From contig CAJTFK010000024.1 of the NCBI GenBank assembly GCA_910575505.1, positions 13,584 through 61,235 of the forward strand: a DNA stretch of 47,652 nucleotides, written 5' to 3'. Shown here piece after piece: positions 32,529 through 41,832 of this stretch (position 1 is its first letter; every line of letters begins with the position of its first letter). Source of the DNA: Oscillospiraceae bacterium. Lineage in GTDB: Bacteria > Bacillota > Clostridia > Oscillospirales > Oscillospiraceae. Made by a program: the position numbers and the translations under genes. The notes beneath the pieces were generated by a model, which saw only the letters and a program-made list of their open reading frames with translations, did not search any database and was not told the DNA's origin.

Positions 32529-33755
32529 TCAAGAGGCGGGCTCTCCGCTCCGGCGGGAGTAAATTCGGGCAAGGCCGCCCTCCGAGGTCTCCCGGTATCC
32601 GCGGTTCAGATGAATCCCCGTTTCATACATGGTCCGGAGCACCATGTCATAGCTGATGCGCCGGGTATCGGACAGGAAATAGGCCAGGTTCGCGGAGTTA
32701 ATGGCCCGCATGGCGGCGACGGCGTTGCGCTCGATGCAGGGGATCTGCACCAGCCCGCAGATGGGGTCGCAGGTCAGACCCAGGTGATGCTCCAGAGCCA
32801 CCTCGGCGGCGTACTCAATCATTTTAATGGAGTAGCCGAAGAGATAGCCCAGCGCCGCGGCGGCCATGGCGCAGGCCACGCCGATTTCCGCCTGACAGCC
32901 GCACTCCGCTCCGGACACGGAGGCGTTGCACTTGGCCAGCTCACCGAAGAGGCCCGCCACGCCCAGTGCGTGAATCACGTCCTCGTCGCTGAGGCCCCGT
33001 TTATTTTTGATATAATACAGCACTGCCGGAAGAACCCCGCAGGCGCCGCAGGTCGGGGCCGTGACCACCGTGCCGTTGTCGGCGTTCTGCTCGGAAACCG
33101 CGTAAGCGTAGGAGCAGACCATCTGACACTCCACAATCTCCGGGTGTTTGTTGACCAGAATGTGGTCATAAATGGATTTGGCCTTGCGGTTGATGCGCAG
33201 TCCTCCGGGCAGCTCGCCGGAGGCGGCCAGCCCCTCCCGGATGGACTTCTGCATGGTCTCCCAGACCTCTGCCAGATAGTCCCAGATTTCCCTTCCCTCG
33301 TTCATCTCCACGTAGTCCACCAGACTGACATAGCGGAAATTGCAGAACTCCTTGATTTCGGCAAAGGAATTTTCGGGATAGGTCTCCTCGGCCTTCTGTG
33401 GCTGCGGACGGCCCTCAACCGTCAAATCGCCGCCGCCGATGCTGTAGAACCGCTGCCGGGCAATTTCCTCCCCCTCCCGGAGGGCAACGAAGTCCAGCGT
33501 GTTGGGGTGGGGCAGGTTCTCCTGCGCCTCCTGGGAAAACACCACTTCTGTTGGGACAGGAGCCAGGGTGTCGGTGACCGCCCGATCTGTACCGTGGCCC
33601 TTTCCGGTTTTGGCGAGGGAGCCGTAGAGAAAAACGCGGTAGGCGTCGGCTTCCGGCGTCTCGCTTCGGAAGAGCGCGGCGGCCTTGACCGGTCCCATGG
33701 TGTGGGAGCTGGAGGGTCCCTTGCCGATTTTGTAGATGTCGCGGATAGACTTCAT
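32529..33755 (-). CDS. sdaA: L-serine ammonia-lyase, single-chain iron-sulfur type
   Basis: 408 residues; ATG 33755 after AAGGAGTGACACACC. It converts L-serine to pyruvate and ammonia. The N-terminal beta domain (IGKGPSSSHTMGPVKAA) and C-terminal alpha domain (TAPTCGACGVLPAVLYY, SGAECGCQAEIGVACAMAA, CDPICGLVQIPCIERNA) are fused. The cysteines of the last two motifs fit the [4Fe-4S] ligands of this oxygen-sensitive family. It is 56 bp upstream of the Ldh2 gene, probably in one transcript. Confidence 0.92.
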   Translation of the reverse strand: MKSIRDIYKIGKGPSSSHTMGPVKAAALFRSETPEADAYRVFLYGSLAKTGKGHGTDRAVTDTLAPVPTEVVFSQEAQENLPHPNTLDFVALREGEEIARQRFYSIGGGDLTVEGRPQPQKAEETYPENSFAEIKEFCNFRYVSLVDYVEMNEGREIWDYLAEVWETMQKSIREGLAASGELPGGLRINRKAKSIYDHILVNKHPEIVECQMVCSYAYAVSEQNADNGTVVTAPTCGACGVLPAVLYYIKNKRGLSDEDVIHALGVAGLFGELAKCNASVSGAECGCQAEIGVACAMAAAALGYLFGYSIKMIEYAAEVALEHHLGLTCDPICGLVQIPCIERNAVAAMRAINSANLAYFLSDTRRISYDMVLRTMYETGIHLNRGYRETSEGGLARIYSRRSGEPAS

Positions 33756-33875
33756 GGTGTGTCACTCCTTCCTGGTCCGGCCGGGCGGGACAGCGCCTGC
33801 CGGAGCCTCACAGCGGTTCTTTTGTTTTTTGCTTTTTTAGCTTATATTGCTTTTTTGTTTATTTTGTTTGCGTTC

Positions 33876-34607
33876 TCAGCTCTGCAAGGAAGCCAGCACG
33901 TCCCGGGCCATTTCGGGGAAATTCCCGATGACGGCGTCGATTCCCTTGGCCGCCAGGTCCCGCACGTCCTCCTCTGTGTTGACGGTGTAGGTATTGATTT
34001 CCAGGCCGTATTGCTTGAGCTCCGCCACCGCCTCTTGAGTCAGGCTGCGGAACATCGGGTGATAGCAGGCGACGCCGTGCTCATGGCAGTATTTGCCCGC
34101 GTCGATGATCCAGGTCTCGCTGAGGAAGCCGTACTTCAGCGCCGGCGCAAGCTCCCGCATCCGCAGAATGGTGTAGTGGTTGAAGCTGGAGATGATGACC
34201 TTTTCCTCCAGGCGGTATTCCCGGATCATGTCCCAGACCTTTTTCTCCATGCCGGGATACTCAAACACGCCGGTTTTCATCTCGATATTGGTAATAACCG
34301 GCAGGTCCCTGATGAATTCGCAGTACTCCCGAAGGGTGGGAACCGGATTGAGCCCATACTGCCCGGCATAGAGATAGGAGGCGTCCAGCTTCCGAAGCTC
34401 CGCAAGGGTCAGATCCTTCACCCAGCCCGTTCCGTCCGTGGTGCGGTCCACCTGCTCGTCGTGAAGGATGACAGGCTCCCCGTCCCGGGTGAGCTGAACG
34501 TCCAGTTCAATGCCGTCCGCTCCGGCCTCCACCGCCTTGCGGAAGGCCAGCATGGTGTTCTCGGGATATTTGCCGCTGTAGCCGCGGTGCGCAAAGTTTT
34601 TCGTCAT
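33876..34607 (-). CDS. Glycerophosphodiester phosphodiesterase
   Basis: 243 residues from ATG 34607 (MTKNFAHRGYSGKYPENT). A longer start at 34649 exists but would add a non-conserved leader; neither has a convincing ribosome binding site at standard spacing. Catalytic motifs are AHRG...PENT, GIELDVQLTRDG and LHDEQVDRTT. It hydrolyses glycerophosphodiesters to glycerol-3-phosphate and an alcohol. It has no signal peptide, so it is cytosolic. A strong promoter lies about 350 bp upstream, giving an exceptionally long leader. An AT-rich 120-bp gap separates it from sdaA. Confidence 0.9.
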   Translation of the reverse strand: MTKNFAHRGYSGKYPENTMLAFRKAVEAGADGIELDVQLTRDGEPVILHDEQVDRTTDGTGWVKDLTLAELRKLDASYLYAGQYGLNPVPTLREYCEFIRDLPVITNIEMKTGVFEYPGMEKKVWDMIREYRLEEKVIISSFNHYTILRMRELAPALKYGFLSETWIIDAGKYCHEHGVACYHPMFRSLTQEAVAELKQYGLEINTYTVNTEEDVRDLAAKGIDAVIGNFPEMARDVLASLQS

Positions 34608-34807
34608 GATGCCTGTTCGTTCAAACCGCTCCGGTCCGCCCGGACCCATGCCGGCCGGGAAGCGGTTGGGACGTACCTCCTTATAGTCAGAATTTCCCTG
34701 TTTCGGCCTCCGCCGGTTCCGCCGGGCCCCACGGACCCGGCATACAGAGATGCCTGCGTTCGCTGCCTGTTCCCGTGTGAAAATTGAAAGAAAAACACGA
34801 CAACAGG

Positions 34808-34825
34808 CACCGTATGTCTACGGTG
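34808..34825 (-). terminator. Hairpin in the leader upstream of the GDPD gene, possible terminator
   Basis: CACCGTA and TACGGTG form a perfect 7-bp stem with loop TGTC, extendable with mismatches through CAA/TTG. On the minus strand a GTTTTTC run follows 10-12 nt after the stem. Confidence 0.45.
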
Positions 34826-34879
34826 TCAATTGCCATGTCTCACAAACTCCATGCGGCGATACTCTTTTTGGCAGCTGCG

Positions 34880-34957
34880 TCCATTCCGTCCATCTGCGCG
34901 GTCCGCCTGAAATTCCGCCGGCGTCTTTCAGCGGGCTGCGCTCCAGAATTGACGATA
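34880..34957 (-). ncRNA. Candidate structured leader RNA or small RNA
   Basis: Right after the promoter at 34963-34991 the transcript can form nested helices: ATTC/GAAT (34883-34886 with 34946-34949), GCGC/GCGC (34896-34899 with 34938-34941) and a 9-bp stem CCGC-TGAAA/TTTCAGCGG (34903-34912 with 34926-34934, one bulge). I cannot match it to a known riboswitch class. Confidence 0.35.
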
Positions 34958-34962
34958 GCCCG

Positions 34963-34991
34963 ATTATAGCATCCCGGCGTCTCTCTGGCAA
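34963..34991 (-). promoter_or_regulatory. Strong promoter about 350 bp upstream of the GDPD gene
   Basis: On the minus strand TTGCCA (34986-34991), a 17-bp spacer and TATAAT (34963-34968) preceded by TGC. Transcription would start near 34957, far from the next gene start at 34607. Confidence 0.78.
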
Positions 34992-35078
34992 GGGGATTTC
35001 TCAAATCCGCAGGTAATTCATACAAAAGGCACAGGATTCATGGGGCGGCTTTGGGTGTTTTGCCGGTCCGGGATGCTG

Positions 35079-35104
35079 AGAGCCGCCCTGGACAGGGCGG
35101 CTCT
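35079..35104 (-). repeat. Perfect 12+2+12 inverted repeat after purO
   Basis: AGAGCCGCCCTG and CAGGGCGGCTCT flank a 2-bp centre, starting 11 bp beyond the purO stop. There is no T-run on the minus strand, so it may stabilise the 3' end or act as a weak terminator. Confidence 0.6.
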
Positions 35105-35114
35105 TCCCGGGGCT

Positions 35115-35813
35115 TCAATACCGGTTGCGGATGGCCTCCCGGCAGGTTCCGTCCGCCAGCGAGACAAAGCGGACAAACAGGGACACCTTGTTGTCCGGGT
35201 CCAGGGCGGCCCACACCCGGTCCGCAAGCGCCTCCGGCGTATCCTCCTCCAGAGCCACCCGCACCGGCTCCCCCTCGAAGGAGGGCAGAGGGTTCCCATC
35301 GCCGGTGTAGGTGTGAATAAAGCGGCCCTCGCCGGGAAGAGGAGCGTCATAGTGGTAGAAATAGCGGCAGCAGCAGTCGGGATTTCCGTCGGCGCTTTTC
35401 AGAATGGACAGCTGGAAGCTGCCGTCGGGGCTCAGCAGGCCGGAGATGCGGGGGGTCCAGTTGGGGCCGTCGGGCTCGAAGGTCCGGCTTTTCAGGGCCT
35501 CGGCAAAGGTGCGGCCCCTGAAAATATAGTCTCGGATGGTGTCGGTCTGGTCGCCGTTGGTGACGATGAGGCCCCGGCCCGCCTCACGGACAGGATGGTA
35601 GATGATGAGGCTGGGATCCGTCATTTTAGAGGGGTCATGGGCCTGGGTGCGGATGCCGTCCTCCGTGGGGACGAACACCCGGTTTCGGGAATTCTCGCTG
35701 CGGCCCATGATGAAGTACACCGCCACGGCGCTTTCGCCGCTCTTCCCCAGAACGATGCCCCGGCCGGGATAGGGATTGCTTTCCAGAAGGGCGGACAAAT
35801 TCTCTTTTTTCAT
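35115..35813 (-). CDS. purO: IMP cyclohydrolase, PurO type
   Basis: 232 residues; ATG 35813 after AAGGAGCTTGTT. It matches the archaeal-type IMP cyclohydrolase found in some Firmicutes: NPYPGRGIVLGKSGESAVAV, FIMGRSENSRNRVFV, VTNGDQTDTI and SADGNPDCC...FIHTYTGDGNPLPSFEGEP. It closes the last ring of the purine pathway, FAICAR to IMP. It is the last gene of the pyrimidine cluster, 10 bp after a lipoprotein gene. Placing a purine step in a pyr operon would couple both nucleotide branches. Confidence 0.88.
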   Translation of the reverse strand: MKKENLSALLESNPYPGRGIVLGKSGESAVAVYFIMGRSENSRNRVFVPTEDGIRTQAHDPSKMTDPSLIIYHPVREAGRGLIVTNGDQTDTIRDYIFRGRTFAEALKSRTFEPDGPNWTPRISGLLSPDGSFQLSILKSADGNPDCCCRYFYHYDAPLPGEGRFIHTYTGDGNPLPSFEGEPVRVALEEDTPEALADRVWAALDPDNKVSLFVRFVSLADGTCREAIRNRY

Positions 35814-35823
35814 AACAAGCTCC

Positions 35824-36726
35824 TTATGTTTCTTCTCCTTTTGGATTCTTCCAGACCGTTTCCAGCTCCCGGGAATCACGGCCGTTGTAGAGGTACACGG
35901 ACCAGACCCGCTGCGCCCCGTCCCCGAAATCATGGGTGTAGATGTGGACGTACCGGGCCTGCCCGTCCTCGGGAACCAGCTCGTAATAATAGCCTGTGCC
36001 AAGCCAGCCTTCCGCATTGGGCGGGCCGAAGCGGGCGGTGAAGCCCTCCCAGCTGTCGTCCGTCTCCAGGAACGCCGGAAGCTCCTCCCGGGTGACGGTC
36101 CGGTCATAGGGCGTGAAGGCGAAGGGCTCGTCTCCGATGCGGCGGGTCTCCCCCTCCGCGGCGGGGGCGGTGACGACGCTGAGGCCGTCCTCCAGATCCA
36201 GGCTGTTCTGGTAGTAGTCCGGGTGGCACCTCGCCGCCTCCGTGGCGACGACCACCTTTCTCAGTCCCACGTTTCCGGGGTCCTCCTCGTCCTTCGTCAC
36301 ATAGCTGAAGGAACAGTAGTAGTTCACGCCCCCGCAGACCGCCGGCAGGGAATTGTGCACATCCACCATGGTCTGCCGTCCGTATTCCAGGTGCTTGGAG
36401 GCCCCCACGGGGGTCAGCATCTCGCAGTCCTCCGTGGGACCGGGGTACAGGTCCAACAGGGCCTGAATGCTCTCGTCCAGGTCCCCGTCCGCCGCCTGTA
36501 CATTGGGGGAGAACAGAGCCCGGACGGCCTCCGCGTCCCGGGCGTCCACAGCGGCAAAAAAATCGTCAATGGGGTCCTGCAAGCTCCACCGGCTGCCGGA
36601 CAGGCCTTCCAGTACCCCCAGGGCCGCGTCCCGGAGCCCCTCGGGAAGGGCGGGCCGCTGAACCTGGCCGCAGCCGGCAAGAAGGAGCAGCGTCCCCAGC
36701 AGAGCCGCCAGCGCGGTTTTTCTCAT
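35824..36726 (-). CDS. DUF5104-like lipoprotein
   Basis: 300 residues; ATG 36726. A lipoprotein signal (MRKTALAALLGTLLLLAGCG) places it on the outer face of the membrane. The early part (DPIDDFFAAVDARDAEAVRALF) is an NTF2-like opening, and the middle has LEYGRQTMVDVHNSLPAVCG, features I associate with DUF5104 lipoproteins of Firmicutes. No function is known. It lies between the YgjP-like peptidase and purO in the same direction, so it is probably co-transcribed, though nothing in its sequence ties it to nucleotide synthesis. Confidence 0.65.
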   Translation of the reverse strand: MRKTALAALLGTLLLLAGCGQVQRPALPEGLRDAALGVLEGLSGSRWSLQDPIDDFFAAVDARDAEAVRALFSPNVQAADGDLDESIQALLDLYPGPTEDCEMLTPVGASKHLEYGRQTMVDVHNSLPAVCGGVNYYCSFSYVTKDEEDPGNVGLRKVVVATEAARCHPDYYQNSLDLEDGLSVVTAPAAEGETRRIGDEPFAFTPYDRTVTREELPAFLETDDSWEGFTARFGPPNAEGWLGTGYYYELVPEDGQARYVHIYTHDFGDGAQRVWSVYLYNGRDSRELETVWKNPKGEET

Positions 36727-36783
36727 AAGATATGCGCCTCTCTCAATCAGAAGTCGGGAATTCGGAGCGACTGAGATCTGATC

Positions 36784-37311
36784 TCAACCGGAATTCATGA
36801 AGAGCAGCTTTTTCCGCTCCCGCCAGTCGGGAAGATACCGCTCCAGCAGGGCGTAAAACCGGGGGCCGTGGTTCTTCTCCCGGATGTGGCAGAGCTCGTG
36901 GACCACCACCAGCTCCACCGCCTCCTCCGGGCAGTTCATCAGGAAGCAGGAAAAGCACAGGCTGTTTTTCCCGGAGCAGCTGCCGTAGCGGCGGCGGGCC
37001 GCCGTGACCTTGAACCCGGTGGGGGTTACGCCCATTTGTTCGCTCCAGTATGCCACCTTTCCCGGCAGCTCCGCCCGGGCTCTCTCCTTCAGAGCCTGAA
37101 TTTCCGCCTCGGTGGGGGGCGGTGGGCGGAGGGCCGCCTTCTGCCGCTGGGTTTCCAGATGCTTTTCAATCCATGCGGCATGGCCGGTTACAAAGGCGTC
37201 AATGCGGGTCTGGGAGCAGCGCAGAGGCGCCCGGACCAGCAGGCGGCCCTCCCGGGTGATTTCCAGGGCCAGGGTCTTTCTGCGGGAGCGGATCAGCTCA
37301 TAGGGTTCCAT
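36784..37311 (-). CDS. YgjP-like (DUF45) zinc metallopeptidase
   Basis: 175 residues from ATG 37311 (MEPYELIRSRRKTLALEI). The zinc site is VVVHELCHIREKNHGPRFY, an HExxH-type helix with a downstream conserved His, as in the YgjP/WSS1/SprT group. RRRYGSCSGKNSLCFSCFLM precedes it, another family hallmark. The substrate is unknown. It starts 5 bp after the pyrI stop and is surely co-transcribed. Confidence 0.85.
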   Translation of the reverse strand: MEPYELIRSRRKTLALEITREGRLLVRAPLRCSQTRIDAFVTGHAAWIEKHLETQRQKAALRPPPPTEAEIQALKERARAELPGKVAYWSEQMGVTPTGFKVTAARRRYGSCSGKNSLCFSCFLMNCPEEAVELVVVHELCHIREKNHGPRFYALLERYLPDWRERKKLLFMNSG

Positions 37312-37316
37312 CGGTC

Positions 37317-37742
37317 TCAGCGCTTCCGGTCCTTGGCGGTGTCGCAGTAGGCGCAGCGGTAGGTGTGGCGGGCGGGGTCGCCGAGGAGAAACACGGCGTC
37401 CAGCTGGGGTTCCGCCACGGTGATGCACCGGGGATTCTTGCAGCGGATGATGTTCACCAGCTTTTGGGGCAGCTCCAGATGGGTTTTCTCCACCCGCACG
37501 CCGTCCCGGATGACGTTGACGGTGATGTTGGCGTCGATATATCCCAGTACGTCCAGGTCCAGCTCCAGAGGCGTGTCAATTTTGATGATGTCCTTTTTTC
37601 CCATACGGCCGCTGCGGACGTTTTTGATGATGGCCACGGAGCAGTCCAGCCGGTCCAGGTGGAGGTATTTGTAGATGTCCATGCTCTTTCCGGCCTGGAT
37701 GTGGTCCAGAACCACGCCGTTTTGGATGCTGTCGATATTCAT
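37317..37742 (-). CDS. pyrI: Aspartate carbamoyltransferase regulatory chain
   Basis: 141 residues; ATG 37742 after GGGGGAGGAG. The N-terminal allosteric domain (NGVVLDHIQAGKSMDIYKYL) binds nucleotides. The C-terminal zinc domain has four cysteines (CKNPRC and CAYC) that hold the catalytic trimers. It forms a dodecamer with PyrB, encoded 16 bp upstream, giving feedback control by CTP/ATP. PyrI is uncommon in Firmicutes outside Clostridia. Confidence 0.95.
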   Translation of the reverse strand: MNIDSIQNGVVLDHIQAGKSMDIYKYLHLDRLDCSVAIIKNVRSGRMGKKDIIKIDTPLELDLDVLGYIDANITVNVIRDGVRVEKTHLELPQKLVNIIRCKNPRCITVAEPQLDAVFLLGDPARHTYRCAYCDTAKDRKR

Positions 37743-37758
37743 AAGCTCCTCCCCCTTT

Positions 37759-38679
37759 TTATACATGGATGTCCAGCAGCTTCAAAATCAGGGCCATACG
37801 GATAAACTTTCCGTTCTTCACCTGCTTCCAGTAGGCGGCCCGGGGGTCCTTGTCCACCGCCACGGCAATCTCGTTGACCCGGGGCAGGGGATGCAGGATG
37901 GAGAGGTCCGCTTTGGCCCGCTCCAGCTTTTCCGGGGTGAGGATATAGCTGTCCTTCAGGCGGAGATAATCCTCCTCGTTGAAAAAGCGCTCCTTCTGGA
38001 CCCGGGTCATGTAGAGCAGGTCCAGCTCCGGCATGACGGAATCCAGGTCCGTGGTCTGGACATAGGGCAGGTTCCGCTTTTTCAGGGCCTCCTCCTTCAC
38101 GTAGCGGGGAAGCTTCAATTCTGCCGGGGATACCAGCACGAATCTAATACCGTCGTACCGGCTCAGGGCGTTTACCAGGGAGTGGACCGTCCGGCCGAAT
38201 TTCAGGTCGCCGCAGAAGCCCACGGTAAAGCCGTTCAGCCGGCCCTTTTCCCGGTGGATGGTGAGCAGGTCGGTAAGGGTCTGGGTGGGGTGATTGTGGC
38301 CGCCGTCTCCGGCGTTGATGATGGGCGCCTCGCTGAACTGGGCGGCGGCGTAGGGAGCGCCCTCCTTGGGGTGGCGCATGGCGATGATGTCGGCATAGCA
38401 GCTGACTGTGTGGACGGTGTCCCCCACGGTCTCCCCCTTGGCGGTGGAGCTGGAATTGGCCTCGGAGAAGCCCAGGACGCTGCCCCCCAGGGCCAGCATG
38501 GCGGATTCAAAGGAGAGCCGGGTCCGGGTGGAGGGCTCGAAGAAGAGGGTGGCCAGCTGCCTGTGCCGGCAGGCCTCCTGATATTTGGCGGGGTTTTGAA
38601 TGATGTCCTCCGCCGTGGCAATCAGTTCGTCGATTTCCTCCACGGTGAGATCAACCACGTCGATAATGTTTCTGGGCAT
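37759..38679 (-). CDS. pyrB: Aspartate carbamoyltransferase catalytic chain
   Basis: 306 residues, standard length. It joins carbamoyl phosphate and aspartate, the committed step of pyrimidine synthesis. The carbamoyl phosphate motif is [30 protein letters not shown] and [14 protein letters not shown] (aspartate side) are also clear. ATG 38679 follows AAAGGACGAATT. The 160 bp before it hold the heptad repeat array. pyrI follows directly. Confidence 0.96.
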   Translation of the reverse strand: MPRNIIDVVDLTVEEIDELIATAEDIIQNPAKYQEACRHRQLATLFFEPSTRTRLSFESAMLALGGSVLGFSEANSSSTAKGETVGDTVHTVSCYADIIAMRHPKEGAPYAAAQFSEAPIINAGDGGHNHPTQTLTDLLTIHREKGRLNGFTVGFCGDLKFGRTVHSLVNALSRYDGIRFVLVSPAELKLPRYVKEEALKKRNLPYVQTTDLDSVMPELDLLYMTRVQKERFFNEEDYLRLKDSYILTPEKLERAKADLSILHPLPRVNEIAVAVDKDPRAAYWKQVKNGKFIRMALILKLLDIHV

Positions 38680-38725
38680 AATTCGTCCTTTCTGTCAATT
38701 AGAAATCAGGAATTAGAAGGTAGGA

Positions 38726-38795
38726 ATTAGGGATTAGGGATTAGGGATTAGGAGTTAGGAATTAGGAATTAAGAGTTAGGAGTTAGGAATTAGGA
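38726..38795. repeat. Ten in-phase heptad repeats (RTTARGR), telomere-like
   Basis: Units of 7 bp run without a break: ATTAGGG three times, ATTAGGA, GTTAGGA, ATTAGGA, ATTAAGA, GTTAGGA twice, ATTAGGA. Degenerate units extend upstream from about 38705. Reverse-oriented TTCCTAATTCCTCATTCC follows at 38816-38833, so a long hairpin is possible. The array lies between pyrE and pyrB inside the operon. Confidence 0.9.
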
Positions 38796-38837
38796 ATAAC
38801 TGAAATGATGGAACAATTCCTAATTCCTCATTCCTCA

Positions 38838-39476
38838 TTATTGCAGAATCCAACTCTCGTCCGACGGGTTCGCCCGGAACTTTTTCAGCCGCTCAATGTC
38901 CTCGGGGCGGATTTTTCCCTCGTCGGCGGCAATCTGGCACACTGCGTCGAAATTGGACAGGCTGTAGTTGGTCACGTTGGCCGCCGCCAGCCGGTCCAGA
39001 CCCTTCTGGAGTCCGTAGGTGAAGATGGACGCGATGCCCAGCACCTCTGCCCCCGCTTCCCGCAAGGCCTCCACCACGTCGATGCAGCTGCCGCCGGTGG
39101 AGATGAGGTCCTCCACCACCACGACCCGTGCGCCGGGCTCCAGTTTGCCCTCGATGCGGTTCTGCCGCCCGTGGTCCTTGCCGCTGGACCGGACATAGCC
39201 CATGGGCAGGCCCATGAGGTGGCCCACAATGGCGGCGTGGGCAATGCCGGCGGTGGAGGTGCCCATGAGGACCTCCACGCCGGGATAGTGCCTGCAGATG
39301 AGGTCCACCAGGCCCTCCTCCACATGGGTGCGGACGGCGGGGGCGGTGAGGGTCAGGCGGTTGTCGCAGTAGATGGGGCTCTTGATGCCGCTGGCCCAGG
39401 TAAAGGGCTGGTCGGGCCGGAGAAAGACCGCTCCGATGGAGAGCAGGTCGTGGGCAATGGTCTGTTCACGGGTCAT
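38838..39476 (-). CDS. pyrE: Orotate phosphoribosyltransferase
   Basis: 212 residues; ATG 39476 after AAAAAGGAGGATATTG. It transfers ribose-phosphate from PRPP to orotate. The PRPP loop is [33 protein letters not shown] and [17 protein letters not shown] match the family, and Lys/His of KDHG lie in the flexible catalytic loop. It lies 16 bp after the embedded lipoprotein gene. Confidence 0.95.
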   Translation of the reverse strand: MTREQTIAHDLLSIGAVFLRPDQPFTWASGIKSPIYCDNRLTLTAPAVRTHVEEGLVDLICRHYPGVEVLMGTSTAGIAHAAIVGHLMGLPMGYVRSSGKDHGRQNRIEGKLEPGARVVVVEDLISTGGSCIDVVEALREAGAEVLGIASIFTYGLQKGLDRLAAANVTNYSLSNFDAVCQIAADEGKIRPEDIERLKKFRANPSDESWILQ

Positions 39477-39492
39477 ATCAATATCCTCCTTT

Positions 39493-40215
39493 TTATGGTT
39501 CCGTCAAAAGGGGCAGGGACGCCAGCGGGGCTTCCAGAACATAGTCATACCTGCCGTCGGAGACAATCAGGCACAGGCTGTCCTCCGTCAGGTAAAACCC
39601 GCCGCTTTCATTCCAGGCCGGGGAATCCGCGCAGCGGTCCGCCAGCTCCTCCAGGGACGGCTGATCGGACCGGTTCCCCAGGGCCGTGAAGGTCTCCGGA
39701 ATCAGCCGGGCCAGGTCCTCCGGGCCGCTCAGGTCCAGAAGGCCGGAGAGGCGGACGGGCTCGTCCGTCCTGCGGTCGATGGTGACGGCGTACTCGCTGG
39801 AAGACGGGTAAGCGCCGCCCTGCGTCACATAGAAGAAGAGAAAGGCCACTGAAAAATACGCCATGTCGCACCGCGTGACCTCATAATCAACGGTGACGCC
39901 GGTATGGGGCCGCTCCGCAAGCGCCTCCATGGTCCACCCGTTATAGGCGGTCTGCCGGATCAGCTCCGCCGTGCCGTCTCCGTCGGACCGGCCGTAATCA
40001 GGATAGTTGATGAACACAGAGACGCCCCTGCCGGGGTCAAGATAGTAGTTGCAGATCCGCTGGGGGCCCACCGTGTTTCCGAACGCGTACCGGACGGTTC
40101 CGCTGACGGTCTGCCCGGTCTGAACGCCGTCGGGGATATCCGGCGCTTCCCGCCCGCCGCAGCCGGTCAGAACCAGCAACAGCAGCAGGGCCGGCAGGGC
40201 CGCCTGACGGGTCAT
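39493..40215 (-). CDS. DUF3298-like lipoprotein embedded in the pyr operon
   Basis: 240 residues; signal [21 protein letters not shown] with lipobox cysteine. The C-terminal part ([20 protein letters not shown], then RLSGLLD) resembles the DUF3298/PdaC-type extracytoplasmic domain seen in RsiV-like and deacetylase-associated proteins. Its start overlaps the pyrF stop by 4 bp (ATGA) and pyrE follows by 16 bp, so it is translationally coupled within the pyr operon. No obvious role in UMP synthesis. Confidence 0.7.
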   Translation of the reverse strand: MTRQAALPALLLLLVLTGCGGREAPDIPDGVQTGQTVSGTVRYAFGNTVGPQRICNYYLDPGRGVSVFINYPDYGRSDGDGTAELIRQTAYNGWTMEALAERPHTGVTVDYEVTRCDMAYFSVAFLFFYVTQGGAYPSSSEYAVTIDRRTDEPVRLSGLLDLSGPEDLARLIPETFTALGNRSDQPSLEELADRCADSPAWNESGGFYLTEDSLCLIVSDGRYDYVLEAPLASLPLLTEP

Positions 40216-40916
40216 GCGCCTGAGAATTCCCGCACCGCCCGGCGGTAGGCCTCCACCGGGTCCGCCGCCTGGGTGATGGGCCGGCCCATAACGACGTAGT
40301 CGCAGCCGCTCTGTCCGGCCTTCTCCGGGGTCATGACACGCTTCTGGTCCCCCGCGTCGCCGCCGGCGAAGCGGACGCCGGGGGTGACGGTGCAGAACCT
40401 GTCCTCGCAGCGCTCCTTGACCAGGGCCGCCTCCAGGGGGGAGCAGACCACGCCGTCCAGGCCGCTGGCGGCGGCGTTTTTGGCATAGGAGAGGACGGTC
40501 TCCGCCATGGGCGTATCAATCAGCAGCTCGTTTTTCAGGGTGTCCGCACCGGTGCTGGTGAGCTGGGTCACGGCGATCAGCAGGGGCCGGGAGCCGTCGG
40601 GCCGGGTCAGGCCCTCCAGGGCGGCCTTCATCATGGAGGAGCCTCCGGCGGCGTGGAGGTTCACCATGTCCACGTCCAGGCCGGAGAGAACGGACATGGC
40701 CCGCTTCACGGTGTTGGGAATGTCGTGGAGCTTCAGGTCCAGGAAAATCCTGTGGCCCCGGGCCTTGATCTCCCGGACGATGGAGGGCCCTTCCGCATAG
40801 TACAATTCCATACCGATTTTCACAAAGGGCTTTTCTCCGCCGGGAAAGCGGTCCAGAAAGGTCAGGGTCTCCACACGGGTGGGGAAATCCAGTGCAATGA
40901 TCACGTCACGCGCCAT
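40212..40916 (-). CDS. pyrF: Orotidine 5'-phosphate decarboxylase
   Basis: 234 residues. It decarboxylates OMP to UMP. The catalytic Lys/Asp set is in [13 protein letters not shown]; early [11 protein letters not shown] and late [15 protein letters not shown] with [10 protein letters not shown] bind phosphate. Its start overlaps the pyrD end by 11 bp. Group I family of normal length. Confidence 0.95.
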   Translation of the reverse strand: MARDVIIALDFPTRVETLTFLDRFPGGEKPFVKIGMELYYAEGPSIVREIKARGHRIFLDLKLHDIPNTVKRAMSVLSGLDVDMVNLHAAGGSSMMKAALEGLTRPDGSRPLLIAVTQLTSTGADTLKNELLIDTPMAETVLSYAKNAAASGLDGVVCSPLEAALVKERCEDRFCTVTPGVRFAGGDAGDQKRVMTPEKAGQSGCDYVVMGRPITQAADPVEAYRRAVREFSGA

Positions 40917-41832
40917 GATGTGCTCCTCCTGTCAATTCAGATATTTTGGAAACGCCCAGCCGCTCACAGACGGCAGGCAGGTCCTCGATGATTTTTTTGC
41001 AGGCCCAGGGGTCCCGCAGGCTGGCGGCCCCCACCTCCACGGCGGAGGCGCCCGCCAGCATCATTTCGGCGGCGTCCTCCGCGGAGCTCACGCCGCCGCA
41101 GCCGATGATGGGAATTTTCTCTCCCACCGCCTCATATACGTCCCACACCATCCGCACCGCCACGGGGAACACGGCGGGGCCGGAGAGGCCCCCGGTGCGG
41201 TTGGCCAGCAGGGGGCGCCTTGTGTTCAAATCAATGCGCATCCCCAGCAGGGTGTTGATGAGGCACAGGCCGTCGGCCCCCTCGGCCTCGCAGGCTTTGG
41301 CAATCTCCGCGATGTCCGTCACGTTGGGGCTGAGCTTCATGAAGACGGGCTTTTTCGCCGCCGCCCGGACCGCCCGTGTGACGGCGGCAGCGCTCTGGGG
41401 GTCGGAGCCGAAATTCTTCCCGCCGGCGTGGACGTTGGGACAGGAGATGTTGACCTCCAGTATCCTCACCTGCTCCGCGTCGTTCAGCCGTGCGCAGTTC
41501 TCCGCGTACTCCTCCAGAGAGAAGCCGCAGACATTGGCAATCACCGGCCCGCGGAAGAGTTTGGCAATATTGGGAACCTCCTCACGAAGGACCGCCTCCA
41601 TGCCGGGGTTCTGGAGCCCCACGGCGTTCAGCATCCCCGCCGCCGTCTCGGCAATGCGGGGCTGGGAATTGCCGGGGCGGGGGTCCCGGGTGGTGCCCTT
41701 CCAGGAGAAGGAGCCCAGAATGTTCAGGTCGTAAATTTCAGCAAACTCCCGGCCATAGCCGAAGGTTCCCGAGGCGGGGATGATGGGGTTTTTCAGCGTC
41801 ACCCCCGCCAGACTGACGGATAAATCTACCAT
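40906..41832 (-). CDS. pyrD: Dihydroorotate dehydrogenase, class 1B catalytic subunit
   Basis: 308 residues. It oxidises dihydroorotate to orotate with FMN; the PyrK subunit encoded just upstream passes electrons to NAD. Signatures are [40 protein letters not shown] and [21 protein letters not shown] (FMN phosphate). Presence of PyrK defines type 1B. It overlaps pyrK by 7 bp. Confidence 0.95.
   Translation of the reverse strand: MVDLSVSLAGVTLKNPIIPASGTFGYGREFAEIYDLNILGSFSWKGTTRDPRPGNSQPRIAETAAGMLNAVGLQNPGMEAVLREEVPNIAKLFRGPVIANVCGFSLEEYAENCARLNDAEQVRILEVNISCPNVHAGGKNFGSDPQSAAAVTRAVRAAAKKPVFMKLSPNVTDIAEIAKACEAEGADGLCLINTLLGMRIDLNTRRPLLANRTGGLSGPAVFPVAVRMVWDVYEAVGEKIPIIGCGGVSSAEDAAEMMLAGASAVEVGAASLRDPWACKKIIEDLPAVCERLGVSKISELTGGAHHGA

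Larger units (their letters stand above)
34608..35078. other. Intergenic region with a long leader and no protein gene
   Basis: Apart from the promoter, nested helices and hairpin listed separately, there is a 17-codon frame (ATG near 34890, minus strand, MDGMDAAAKKSIAAWSL). A ribosome-binding-like ATAAGGAGG lies near 34680 without a start at usable distance. No larger gene is supportable. Confidence 0.5.

Noticed and set aside
32508..34787. A 759-codon frame antisense to sdaA and GDPD
   Set aside because: Crosses two well-supported genes on the other strand and has shadow composition.
34880..34955. A glycine riboswitch
   Set aside because: A few bases look similar (TGGAGCGC, later TGGACGGAA) but the conserved core between them does not match.
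38705..38835. A CRISPR array
   Set aside because: Seven-base units with no spacers; simple tandem repeats, and no cas genes.
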